From the NCBI GenBank assembly GCA_032718475.1, contig JAUCBJ010004493.1:49450-113449 (forward strand): a DNA stretch of 64,000 nt, read 5' to 3'. Origin of the DNA: Nemertoderma westbladi (Eukaryota > Xenacoelomorpha > Nemertodermatida > Nemertodermatidae). Positions 47,184-57,761 of the stretch are shown piece after piece. Position numbers and translations under genes: made by a program. The notes beneath the pieces were generated by a model. The model was given only the letters and a program-made list of their open reading frames with translations, searched no databases and was not told the DNA's origin. How positions within the stretch are numbered: the first letter of the stretch is position 1; every line of letters begins with the position of its first letter.

Positions 47184-48330
47184 TCATCTGTCATTGTTAT
47201 TTAAACAACAAGCTGTCGCCTTTGCAACTGCTGAGGGATCCTGCCTTTGTTTATCTGTATATGTTGGGTAGCATGGTTTTTTGTATATTTGGCTTCTTTC
47301 ATCATGTTCATTGCACAAACTATATGATTTGTTTGACGTGCCCTCTGATCTGTGTATGTATCTAACATCACAGTTCAATGAATTAATCTTCTTGTCAGGC
47401 GATTCAAGGTTGTTTTTCGTATTATTGTTATTATTTTCCTCTGTAGTAATATCAGCAGGGATACATTCCACTTTATTATTTTTATTATTGTTTATAATTG
47501 GGATGTTATTATGAGGCTGAGTCAAAGATGCATTTGTCCCACTATGAGTGGGTGTTATTTCTCCGATTCTTTCAGTGATGTTATTATTTAGTGTCTTCTT
47601 AGTGTTCACATCTGTTGGGGAATCGACATTGAGTGAATCATTGGGAATTTTGCTTAGACTGTTTGATGATGATTCCCCTTTAATAATATCATTCTGCTGA
47701 TTAGTTTGTTTAATGAGAATGTTGGAGCAGGATGAGTTGTGATAGTCTGATGAGTCCTTAGAGTAGATATTATCATTGGTTGACGCCAATGTCTCAACAA
47801 TAGTGATAAAGAGATATGAACTATGTGGGTTTTCTGGGATGAAACCTTCTGCTAAGTGTACTCTGGATAATGGCGGGATAGTGGGGCTGCAAGAAACTAT
47901 TATATTATCCAGTTGATGTTGCAGGGTAAGCCTTGTCCGTCTTTCATGGTGCAGCTCATCTACCATATTACTAAAGTCCTGTTTTAGAAGGTCATAATTA
48001 TGCTCCACTTTGCTAAGGCGACCTTGAAGTATTGCGGTAGTGTGAATCAGATCCAAGCGGAGTTGGTCTATTGAAGGAGAAGTAGTCACTGTTGTTTTAT
48101 TAATTATCTTTAAACGCTTTTTGTAGGATTCGGTGAAAGATTTCGCTTCTATACAGTGGTCTATAGCTCCACGATATCCAAAGCCAAATCAGTTGGGGGC
48201 AGTTCGATTACGGAGTACTAGGGAGGCACAGTTAATCGGTGACATAAGATATCGAATTTGTTGAAATAATTGGTGACGACGAAGTGCTTGTCTTTTATCA
48301 GGTGGAAATTTAGATATCAAATTAGTAGCA
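47184..48330 (-). pseudogene. Unclassified coiled-coil/Asn-rich ORF, probably from a mobile element
   Basis: A minus-strand open segment of about 300 residues (47184-48089) opens without ATG (first candidate GTG) and continues upstream in the same frame, through a TGA and a TAG, to about 48330. The upstream part has HPRRHATNLISKFPPDKRQA, LRRHQLFQQIRYLM and CASLVLRNRTAP; the middle has a heptad-like stretch (RLSKVEHNYDLLKQDF, LTLQHQLDNI); the C-terminal half is Asn/Ser/Thr-rich and disordered. I recognise no family. Its position upstream of the Penelope-like remnant on the same strand suggests an element-borne ORF. The two stops make it a pseudogene or a diverged multi-frame gene. Confidence 0.45.
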
Positions 48331-48840
48331 TGTCGCCTAGGATGCTACATGATTGCATGAAAATCAAGATCATCAACTAAATCACTATTGACATTTGTAA
48401 ATGCGGTGATGGTAGTGGGTTGGGGATCAAGAGCAATTCCAATTGGCAATATACAGTATTTCCCGGTATTTTCTTTGTACAGGAGTTGGTAGATTTAGTA
48501 GATAGCGAGGACTCAGAGTGGTGTGATGGGAGTAGTATAGAAGGTCTGCCAGTTAAGGAATGCGGGGGAGCAGGATATTCAGAAACCCCATCTATATCAC
48601 CGCTGCTCGTACAGCAAGTCATAACTCTACTAAATAGTGACAAGGCCCCAGACATGAAGCCCCTCACAATTAGTCACAATAGAACACTTACTACATTCTA
48701 ATCCCGAAACAACATGCTTGACTATTTCGAACATACTCAATGTCGGCATACGATTAGGAGAGGTTATAAGCTGCCTGGAGCGATACCATTATATCCCACA
48801 TATACAAAGGTAAATCCAAGAATGGACTGAAAGCTTACTT
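48331..48840. other. Possible continuation of the upstream ORF; no gene called
   Basis: A minus-strand open segment at 48377-48667 is Ser/Pro-rich and lacks recognisable motifs. The + strand frame opposite it is no better. Confidence 0.35.
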
Positions 48841-48934
48841 CTGTAGACCCATAGCCACGGTTCATACCTGATTGGCTAAAATATTCCTGTAGACCCATAG
48901 CCACGGTTCATACCTGATTGGCTAAAATATTCGA
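48841..48934. repeat. 47-bp direct duplication
   Basis: Two adjacent, essentially identical copies of a unit starting CTGTAGACCCATAGCCACGG and ending TGGCTAAAATATTC. Confidence 0.92.
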
Positions 48935-48959
48935 AGGATGCGTTTTATTTACACTTATT

Positions 48960-49715
48960 TTATCGTTTATTGTTTTGGTTAGAATGGCCCGCCTCTGTAA
49001 CCTGCTCCTTTCCTTCATTTGGTAAAGTGACTGTTTATTGTTTTGGTTAGAAAATCCCGCCTCTATAACCTGCTCCTTTGTCTCAATGGGTAAAGTGATC
49101 GTTTATTGTTTTGGTTAGAACAGCCCGCCTCTGTAACCTGCCCGTTTCCCTCAATTAGTTAAGTGATCGTTTATTGTTTTGGTTAGAAAATCCCGCCTCT
49201 TTAACCTGCTCCTTTCCCTGATTTGGTAGGTAATCGTTTATTGTTTTGGTTAGAAAAGCCCACATCTGTAACCTGCTCCTTTCCTTCATTTGGTAAAGTG
49301 ACTGTTTATTGTTTTGGTTAGAAAATCCCGCCTCTGTAACCTGCTCCTTTCCCTGATTTGGTAAAGCGACCGTTTATTGTTTTGGTTATAAAGGCCCGCC
49401 TCTGTAACCTGCTCCTTTTCATCATTTGGTAAAGTGACTGTTTATTGTTTTGGTTAGAAAATCCCGCCTCTGTAACCTGCCCCTATCCCTCAATTAGTTA
49501 AATGATCGTTTATTGTTTAATGTTTTGGTTAGAAATACCGCCTCTGTTACCTGCTCCTTTCCCTGAATTGGTAAAGTGACCGTTTATTGTATTGGTTAGA
49601 AAGGCCCGCCTCTGTAACCTGCTCATTTCCTTCATTTGGTAAAGAGACTGTTTATTGTTTTGGTTAGAAAATCCGGCCTCTCTAACCTGCTCCTATCCAT
49701 CAATTGGTAAGTGTT
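48960..49715. repeat. Tandem array of about 61 bp, 11 copies
   Basis: Eleven diverged copies, each with GTTTATTGTTTTGGTTAGAA, CCCGCCTCTGTAACCTGCTC and CTTTCCCTGATTTGGTAAAG. The unit matches an internal part of the poly(G)-ended dispersed repeat (3500-3600 and, inverted, 63340-63430). The array therefore seems to have grown from one of those elements. Confidence 0.9.
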
Positions 49716-50089
49716 TTTGGCTATAAAATGAGTGTTTTGTTACGTCATATGGTAATCGATTATCGACAACAACCACAAACTATTAAATTTAGAGTCTTTT
49801 ACCACAGGCGCATATTGAAATCTATCTCAGTCTATAAATCATGCAATTTTGAATGTTTTGCCACAATTATTGTAAATTAAACTGTCTGTCAGCCCATAGT
49901 GACGCCACTTTTACATTACATACTTTTTATTTCATTTATCTTCCTTATTTTATCAACTGACTATTGCTGTTACAGTTTACATTAGATTATTTTAAAATAA
50001 TAGCTGGAGTTCTAGTGCAAGTTAAATTGATTTTTTATTAAATGATTATGATATTTAAGGAGGGAGATAGCGCGTTTAAAAGCTGACGC
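49716..50089. other. Spacer, no gene seen
   Basis: AT-rich, no recognisable feature. Confidence 0.5.
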
Positions 50090-50690
50090 AAGATACGCAA
50101 TGAAGATGATGAAGCATATGAAAATATGTCTCCCTGTAATATTCCTCGCAGTTGAATGATTGAACTGGATAAACAAATACCATTGAATATTTTAACACTG
50201 TTGTTGATGAGAAAGTCTTTTATGATGTCATACAGTATATTTTCCCTTTATTCCAGCGAAGAAGATAAGTAGTCTTGACCGGCTTACCATATCAAAAGCC
50301 TTGCGAAAATCGGCACAGGCAACTACAATACCCTGTCTCGCTTGGTTGAACTATTTAAAGCCGCTGATATGTCCGCTAGCAGTTTACATAATGCATGCAT
50401 GCATCAGCAGTAGACTTTCCCGGAGAGAAACCAAAGTGGTCAGGTGGGATCGAATTGGTCCTTAGGAGACATAACCGAACTCGTTTGTTTATTGTAGATG
50501 TAAATATCTTTAACATAACACTTATTAATGCAATTCCATGGTAGTTATCGGGGTCAGTGATGATACCTTTACCTTTGCATAGCAGAATAATGGTGGTAGT
50601 TTACTGATGTTCAAACATGTGTTGTAGAGAACTGTTAATATTACAATTACTAGAAAGCCAGCAAGCTGGCTGGAAGGAGCCCGGGGGAAG
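50090..50690 (-). mobile_element. Non-LTR reverse transcriptase fragment
   Basis: Across shifting minus-strand frames: PDNYHGIALISVMLKIFT (finger motif), NKRVRL, HFGFSPGKSTADA, ACADFRKAFDMVSRSRLL (motif A, with the catalytic D) and RGILQGDIFS (motif B region). Later motifs including the YADD box are absent or unreadable. A dead, truncated LINE, different from the family at 36-38 kb judging by the spacing of its motifs. Confidence 0.75.
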
Positions 50691-51814
50691 AATCCTATTT
50701 ACAAGACTATTACAAATAAACCTTGTCGGTCAACAGTAAGTAAACTAAACAATTGTCTAAACTATAAGGCGTGGGACTAGCTGACTTTGTGGCTCGTCCC
50801 ACATAATAAAAAATGAAACTTTGCTATGACAACACACCCGGTTCTTTTAAATTTGCGTGATTTGAGTTTTATGCTCGCACCACCATGATGGTAAGTTTCG
50901 CTTACTTTCGCTTACTTTCGCGTGTAGTTGCAACAATTTCGAGAGGGATTGGATTATTGCTGACTCCTAACAAGTTATCGATCGTTAAGTTGTGTCTTTT
51001 TGACTCTACTATTATCTTGTTTGAGGTGCAGTATTATATAGGGTTATAGACAGCATTTAATTAGTAATTAATAATGGTCTATGCATATAATGTGAACCTA
51101 CCTATACAACCTGTATGTATGTACACAATACGTCACTTAGGTCTATCATGGCTGATAACGCGAATGTTGGTTGGCGTGTAGATTGGCTTACTGGTGTTGG
51201 TGGCGGTGCAAATATGAATATTCCTACTTTAAACCAGGCCATTAATCTGGCAGTGTTTATGATTATTGAAATTAAACCCAATAAGCTTCCCAATATACTA
51301 GTTAATTACGAATTTATGCCCTACGGGGTTTACTGTTAATATTATCCAGTCATAACACGTTCGTGGGGTTTTCGCGCAGCACGAAGTGAGCAAAGCCTTT
51401 AGCATATGGGTACCATTAACGAGTTGTCTGCCGTTAGTCAGAAGTCTTCAACACAATCCCCGTCCTCATCTTGTGCCTCGTTGTGTTCGTTCGTTTTTGA
51501 CGAAACTTCAGATACTTTCTAAACTTTTGACGGATTACATACATACCAAGTTTCGTTTAATTTCATCACAGAATAACCGAGTTATTAGCGATCAAAAATT
51601 TACGACGACAGACGACAACAGACAACTCGCCAATGGCACCCATATGCTAAGGCTTCGCTCACTTCGTGGCTCGGCCCACATTATCGGGCAGTGCTTCTAC
51701 CTCCATATTCTCCTTGGCTGCATTAAATTGACGGTTAGCCAACAAGCTGTGAAGCTTGCATCGAAAGATATACCTCTCTGGTAGTGTTATCCCATCTGTT
51801 ATTAGAAATTTCTC
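50691..51814. other. Intergenic DNA with a dispersed motif
   Basis: No supported gene. A 132-residue open frame at 51386-51784 and a 74-residue one at 51115-51339 show no domain. The stretch GCTTCGCTCACTTCGTGGC near 51653 and related sequences at 31256, 34612 and 50785 mark a dispersed non-coding repeat. Confidence 0.45.
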
Positions 51815-53402
51815 CTTACCCAGTGAAGACACAGTTGCCTATGGAGTGGAGAATGGGGGCCGGTGCGGTGGTGACATGAGATAGTTATGAGGTTTAATAA
51901 TTGTGATGGGAACATTGTGATGGCACCAGTGTATGAACATAGCTGCGGGTTAAACCCCGATCCATATCACAGAATATTTATATTTATATATCATTGTTTG
52001 TGAATGTTTATATTTTACAGATCAGTATAATTAATTAATTTACCCCGACCGGGGTTAATCTTGGTAAATATATTTCTTTGGAAGTAAACAAATTAAACAA
52101 TATTAATGCTAAACTTATTAATAATTGCAATTAATAATACGCAAGTATACCACCCCCCCCCCCCCCCATGATTTTTCTACAAATCTTTATAATATTGCTT
52201 GAAATTTGAAACACAACTAGTTCCATTCATCGTCGTTGACCCCATGAAGACGGAATTTTCGATTTTGCCTTTAAATTTTTTTTATAGGCGTTTTAAAAAA
52301 GTGTCTTTTGCGAAATCGTACCCTCCGTATCGTGGCCATTCTTCACATTATTAGTCGTAATTTATTCATATCATTTGAAAATCAATAGAGATATTGGATA
52401 GGAATACCGCTGTTGCCCACCAACTATAAAAATACCACGTTCTAGAATTTTGTATAATTATTAAATAGAATAAATGGCGTACAGCGAATGATCGTTCTTG
52501 CAATCTTTGAACGCCTATATCGCAGCTGTTTCTTAACCAAATTCAGATATTTTTACATGTTTCGAATCCTTGCAACGCAAGCTTTCTAATTATTATTATT
52601 ATTCTTTAATAATTCTTATTACGACTAATGTGAAGAATGGCCACGATACGGAGGGTACGATTTCCCAAGAGACACTTTTTTAAAACGCCTATTATAAAAA
52701 TTTAAAGGCAAAATCGAAAATTCCGTCTTCATGGGGTCAACGACGGTGAATGGAACTAGTGGTGTTTCAAATTTCAAGCAATATGATAAAGATTTGTAGA
52801 AAAATCTGGGGGGGGGTCCATGTCATCAGAAAATGACACTATATTACGGGTCATGGTGTATTGCAGGTTTATTGCAAGTTTATTGAAAAAGACATTTGTT
52901 ACAAAACATTTGTGATCAAATATTTTATCTATTTTCTCTTTCTGAAGTTTCGAACAAGAAACACACTTGCTCCAGCTGCTGCAAGTGCCGCGATCAAAGC
53001 GGCAAATTGAATGAGCTTACATTTTGTTGCTATTCTTTCATTTTCTTGTAGTTTCTCTCTGTTACGTTTTCTTATTAAATAATCAGAAACGTTGGATTTG
53101 AACCCATCATACCAACCACCGTTATTTTCGATCCATTCTCCACAGATATCATCTATACAATCCGACACGTTCGATATCACAAACTCAATCTGTTCTTTGT
53201 CTGACAAAGCCAAAGATAGACGGGCACCGAATTCTATAAAAGCAACTATTCTTCCCCAGTTTGTATGAGACAGCCATCCTGAATGGCTGATATCTCTTAA
53301 CCTGGTCTTGATATCAATGACTGTCTCTCCTTCCTGTAGTAGTTTAATTTCTTTAATAAATTTCTCAAAAGTTCTAAAAATTTCAAATCCACACGCTTGA
53401 TT
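51815..53402. repeat. Segmental duplication, copy 1
   Basis: About 1.59 kb, highly similar to 56611-58214 and in the same orientation. It begins at TTACCCAGTGAAG and includes a unique part, a foldback with poly(C)/poly(G), and all but the first 60 codons of the Bcl-2-like gene. Copies separate abruptly after ACACGCTTGATT. The two copies are about 4.8 kb apart. Confidence 0.93.
52153..52862. mobile_element. Foldback element FB-1, left-truncated, copy in duplication 1
   Basis: Inverted arms homologous to 44421-45320: TTTTTCTACAAATCTTTAT and ACACAACTAGTTCCATTCA on the left, complements on the right. The right end is complete (TATATTACGGGTCATGGTGTA). The left end starts at the C run (52153-52167); the outer 43 bp including TACACCATGACCC are missing. 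Confidence 0.88.
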
Positions 53403-53582
53403 GTATTTTGCGAAATTTGAATCTCCCGCCATTCGCAAAGCTCGCATTACTACTATGTGACATTGTATAGGGAACCGAATTTGTTGATATATCTCTGGGA
53501 CATAAAAGCCCTTTCCATATTTCCGTAGCGTGAAGGCAATATAATCCCCAACGATATCTTGTGTAAGTATTGGTTCTTCCAT
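52929..53582 (-). CDS. Bcl-2 family protein (anti-apoptotic type, tail-anchored)
   Basis: 217 residues, no intron, ATG at 53582. All Bcl-2 homology regions are present in order: BH4-like QDIVGDYIAFTLRKYG (8-24), BH3 VVMRALRMAGDSNFAK (44-59, with the L-x3-GD core), BH1 HTNWGRIVAFIEFGARLSL (106-124), BH2 WIENNGGWYDGF (150-161), and a C-terminal hydrophobic anchor AALIAALAAAGASVFLV followed by RNFRKRK. This is the layout of multidomain regulators that sit on the outer mitochondrial or ER membrane and bind BH3 ligands. A BH4 and canonical BH1 favour a pro-survival role, which is inference. Animal Bcl-2 genes usually have an intron within BH2; here BH2 is uninterrupted. The 3' side has two AATAAA signals (minus strand) within 60 bp and then a foldback end. 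Confidence 0.92.
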   Translation of the reverse strand: MEEPILTQDIVGDYIAFTLRKYGKGFYVPEIYQQIRFPIQCHIVVMRALRMAGDSNFAKYNQACGFEIFRTFEKFIKEIKLLQEGETVIDIKTRLRDISHSGWLSHTNWGRIVAFIEFGARLSLALSDKEQIEFVISNVSDCIDDICGEWIENNGGWYDGFKSNVSDYLIRKRNREKLQENERIATKCKLIQFAALIAALAAAGASVFLVRNFRKRK

Positions 53583-53796
53583 ATTTTAGGATTTGGCGCC
53601 AGAGCGCCCCCACCACCCCTCAAATTTCTTATAAACTAATAAACTAAAAAAAATGGACCTATCATCACCTATACTAGAACAATGGAAAACTAATGATTAA
53701 AATGTGTTCTGGAAGTCTTTTTTTAAGTTGTTGATTAATTTTAAGCGTTCCCATCAATAGGACGTAACGCTGCAAAGTTGCACTTTTCAACCTTAC
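53403..53796. other. 5' part and upstream region of the Bcl-2-like gene
   Basis: Down to 53583 it is the first 60 codons of the Bcl-2-like gene, not shared with the duplicate. Beyond that is putative 5' UTR and promoter with an A-rich and T-rich stretch. No promoter motif can be defended. Confidence 0.5.
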
Positions 53797-54090
53797 TAAC
53801 TATTTACATAGTTGTCTGTAAAGTAAAGTACCATTTTACAGTGTGATGATCCGAGTGGCTTTGTTACACGAACGAACGTTAATGAGTGAGTGAAAATAAA
53901 GCCACGAGGATCAGAACACTGTAAAGTACTTTGCAACAAGTATGTATGTAGTTTCATTCCAAAATTTTAACATTACGAAATGATTGTATATATATTATAA
54001 GTGATAGAAACTGCACAAATTAAATTAGTTGCTGTATAAATAAATGTAAAAATGAAATAAATTATGTAATAAAAAAGTTAGCTTATATTT
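53797..54090. mobile_element. FB-2 partial copy (one arm and centre)
   Basis: Closely related to the reverse complement of part of 40971-41453: ATGATCCGAGTGGCTTTGTT, AAGCCACGAGGATCAGAACA, ACATTACGAAATGATTGTAT and CTGCACAAATTAAATTAG. The opposite arm is missing. Confidence 0.8.
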
Positions 54091-54213
54091 ATGGTGACGT
54101 GTGGAGCCATGTCATAATAATATAGCTAGGCCCAACTGGTTATTAATAACTATACCCCGTCTACCGGTAGGTAATGCAGTAGGCCTATGTGCCTGTCAGG
54201 CAAATTTCCACCT

Positions 54214-54303
54214 ATTGTTTACGTGGTATCCAATGACGGCGTTAAGTAATGTCCCCTTAGTGGACATTACTTAACGCCATCATGGGTTACCACGTAAACA
54301 ATA
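54214..54303. repeat. Short inverted repeat of 90 bp
   Basis: Arms of about 42 bp: ATTGTTTACGTGGTATCC and TGACGGCGTTAAGTAATGTC on the left, complements on the right, with a central CCCTTAG. A second copy is at 58764-58857 with the same neighbours. Confidence 0.88.
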
Positions 54304-55337
54304 ACACCAAATACAATACTAAATGTACAGGCCAATACAATGGTGTAATGTCCTCTAAAGTTGTAAAGTGCTAAATAACAACTCGCTGTTAATACTAACG
54401 GCGTTGAATAATGTTACAATTTTGGAATAATAACTGTTTACATCATTGTGTGCAAAGTAGCCCTTTGTAGCGTTATAACCCGAGTGTATTTATCAATTTA
54501 TGTACCGAGCGAGAGCAGTGAGGGAAGTTTACATAAATAAACAAGGGTCCACCACTTACGTCGTTTTATTTATTGAAGGCCTAAGTCTTCTCTCACTTTT
54601 ATCTGGGCCTATTTCAGCATAAATATCGTCCCTCGAAGCTTCTTCCATGGTGAAATACGGGCATTACTACACCTTGGGTACCCACAGTTCGTATGAATAT
54701 TATTTGTTCATTTGAAAAAGGCTTTTATCATGAGGTTTTTTTGCTTCAACAAATATTTTACCTTCTGACAGTAGGATGGTATTTTTTTACAAAATATGTT
54801 CTAGAAAAAAAAGTGTTATACAGTAGAACAAAAATATTTATCAAAATTGATAACGAACACGTGTTCTATAACATTTATAAAAAAAAGTAGAAAAAAATCT
54901 AGCTATTATAACAAATAAAAAATGAGTTCTAGAACCAAAAAATGTGTTTTAGAACAAACATATTTATCAAAATTTATAGCTAACACGTGTTCTATACATT
55001 TATATTTATTTTATTTATACAAAATTAGCAAAATCTAGCTAATATAAAATATCATTGTCATGGAAATTACTTTGAAATTTAATTTTCATTTTTTGTAAAA
55101 GTTTTTGTCTTGCTTTCTTATTTGTCTCGCTACGCTCGCCAAATAATATCGCTCAACAACATAGGTCTACCTTTTTGCCACCACTTAAAGTATAATATTG
55201 TACTGGAACTTATCAAATTCAAATGGTATTGTTAGAACATCAAAGTAGATAACATGTAGGGCCTACACCTAGTATTAACTAAATTCATTTGAAATAAAGT
55301 AACATTACCTACACATATCACCCAAAATATTTACTAT
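54304..55337. other. AT-rich spacer with GTTCTAGAAC-type palindromes
   Basis: No gene. Contains TTCTAGAA at 54799 and 54927 inside a short repeated AT-rich unit (ACACGTGTTCTATA near 54858 and 54983). Confidence 0.5.
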
Positions 55338-56254
55338 TACACCATAACCCTTAATACAACAACCAGTTTTAGGGTGTCGGAGTCCCACCCCCCCCCCCCC
55401 CCCCTAATGTTTTTCAAATTTCAATAAAATGCTACGAAATTTGGTATGATGATAGATCGACACCTTTTCTTACTGGTGGCCTGGTCGGATTTTTTAATTT
55501 ATGAGCTATTTCGATACAAAAAAGCCGTTACAAATAGTCTATTTCGCAATATTTAGCCACCTCCGTCGGCTTTATTTTTCGTCTTTGGAATGAAATATAG
55601 ATATCATTAGAACCGTCTTCATCTGCAGATTCCGAATATGAAACCCGTTGTAAATTTCACCAAGAACTTCTGCAGATATTATCAAAATACTAAGGTGTAA
55701 ATTTTTGTGATGTAAATCGCTATAATTCTAATGTTTTATTTACTCAATTCTAGAATATTAATTATGGGTAATAAAAAAACAAGATGGAGAGTTTTAAACG
55801 CTCAGCTAAATAATAATTAATATTCTAGAATAAAGACAACAAAACATCAGAATTATAGCGATTTACGTCTCTGAATTTACACATTAGTATTTTGATAATA
55901 TCTTTACCAATTTGTGGTTAATTTTAAAACGGTTTTCAGATTCGGAATCTACAGACGAAGGCGCTTCGAATGATATCTAGATTACATTTCAAAGACGTAA
56001 AGTAAAGTCTACGTACGGAGGTAGTTAAACATTGCTAAATAGACATTTTTTAAGGGATTGTTGTATGGAAATAACTGAGAAATTGAAAAATCCGCCCATG
56101 CCACCAGTAAGAAAAGGTGTCGGTCTATCATCATACCGAATTTCGTAGCATTTTATTGAAATTTGAAAAAAATTAGGAGGGGGGGGGGGGGGGGGGGGGG
56201 GGGGGAGAGCTCCGACCCCCTAAAAATGGTTGTTGTATTAAGGGTTATGGTGTA
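55338..56254. mobile_element. Foldback element, family FB-3 (917 bp)
   Basis: Long inverted repeat with arms of about 430 bp meeting near 55790. Ends are TACACCATAACCCTTAATAC and complement, almost the same terminal motif as FB-1. Homopolymers lie about 50 bp inside: C at 55388-55404 and G at 56179-56205. The arm sequence (GATGATAGATCGACACCTTT, TTCTTACTGGTGGC) is otherwise unrelated to FB-1. Non-coding. Confidence 0.9.
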
Positions 56255-56610
56255 TATATTACCAAAAATAGATTCTTGATATAACCAAACATTTAGTATT
56301 CTAGAACTCTTTTGTTCTAGAATGTACAGTACCTACACTGTAGGCCTAGTGATTTCCGTTAACGGACAAGGATACGCCCATATTTTATCACAGCCAATCA
56401 ATCACGTTTATAGAAATTTAACAATCGATAGCGAATTCTAGAATTTTATATTTCTATAAAAAGCATCATGACATTGGTTTTTGACATAATAAGTAAAACA
56501 TAACTATTTACATCATTGTGTGCAATGTAGCACGGTATTAGTATAGTACGTATACAGCAAATTTGTAAGAACTTTTGTGATTTTATTGGGGTTATTGCAC
56601 CTTACCCTTA
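56255..56610. other. Spacer with TTCTAGAA palindromes
   Basis: No gene. TTCTAGAA at 56299, 56315 and 56436. The stretch CTATTTACATCATTGTGTGCAA at 56502 resembles the FB-2 end and recurs at 54439. Confidence 0.5.
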
Positions 56611-56945
56611 TTACCCAGTGAAGTCACAGTTGCCTATGGAGTGGAGAGTGGGGGCCGGTGCGGTGGCGACATGAGATAGTTATGAGGTTTAATAATTGTG
56701 ATGGGACCATTGTGATGGGACCAGTGTATGAACATAGCTGCGGGTTAAACCCCGATCCATATCACAGAATATTTATATTTATATATCATTGTTTGTGAAT
56801 GTTTATATTTTACAGATCAGTATAATTAATTAATTTACCCCGACCGGGGTTAATCTTGGTAAATATATTTCTTTGGAAGTAAAAAAATTAAACAATATTA
56901 ATGCTAAACTTATTAATAATTGCAATTAATAATACCAAGTATACC

Positions 56946-57683
56946 CCTCCCCCCCCCGCCCATGATTTTTCTACAAATCTTTATCATAAAAATATTGCTT
57001 GAAATTTGAAACACAACTAGTTCCATTCATCGTCGTTGACCCCATGAAGACGGAATTTTCGATTTCGCCATTAAATTTTTTTTATAGGCGTTTTAAAAAA
57101 GTGTCTTTTGCGAAATCGTACCCTCCGTATGCCGTGGCCATTCTTCACATTATTAGTCGTAATTTATTCATATCATTTGAAAATCAATAGAGATATTGGA
57201 TAGGAATACCGCTGTTGCCCACCAACTCATAAAAATACCACGTTCTAGAATTTTGTATAATTATTAAATAGAATAAATGGCGTACAGCGAATGATCGTTC
57301 TTGCAATCTTTAAACGCCTATATCGCAGCTGTTTCTCAACGAAATTCAGATATTTTTACATGTTTCGAATCCTGGCAACGCAAGCTTTCTAATTATTATT
57401 ATTATTCTTCTTATAATTCTTATTACGACTAATGTGAAGAATGGCCACGATACGGAGGGTACGACTTCCCAAGAGACTCTTTTTTAAAACGCCTATTATA
57501 CAAATTTAAAGGCAAAATCGAAAATTCCTGCTTCATGGGGTCAACGACGGTGAATGGAACTAGTGGTATTTCAAAGTTCAAGCAATATTATAAAGATTTG
57601 TAGAAAAATCTTGGGAGGGGGGGGGGGGGGGGGGGGGGGGGGGTGTCATCAGAAAATGACACCATATTACGGTTCATAGTGTA
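56946..57683. mobile_element. Foldback element FB-1, left-truncated, copy in duplication 2
   Basis: Counterpart of 52153-52862. Again it starts at the C-rich tract and lacks the outer left 43 bp, and again it has a right end (TTACGGTTCATAGTGTA, slightly diverged). The shared truncation shows it happened before the segmental duplication. Confidence 0.86.
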
Positions 57684-57761
57684 TTGCAGGTTTATTGCAA
57701 GTTTATTGAAAAATACATTTGTTACAAAACATTTGAGACCAACAAGAATCAAGTATTTTAT

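Noticed and set aside
47740-47765. Hammerhead ribozyme core (CTGATGAGTCC)
   Set aside because: No GAAA segment or stems at the required positions. The match lies within the opposite strand of an Asn/Ser-rich open frame and is probably chance.
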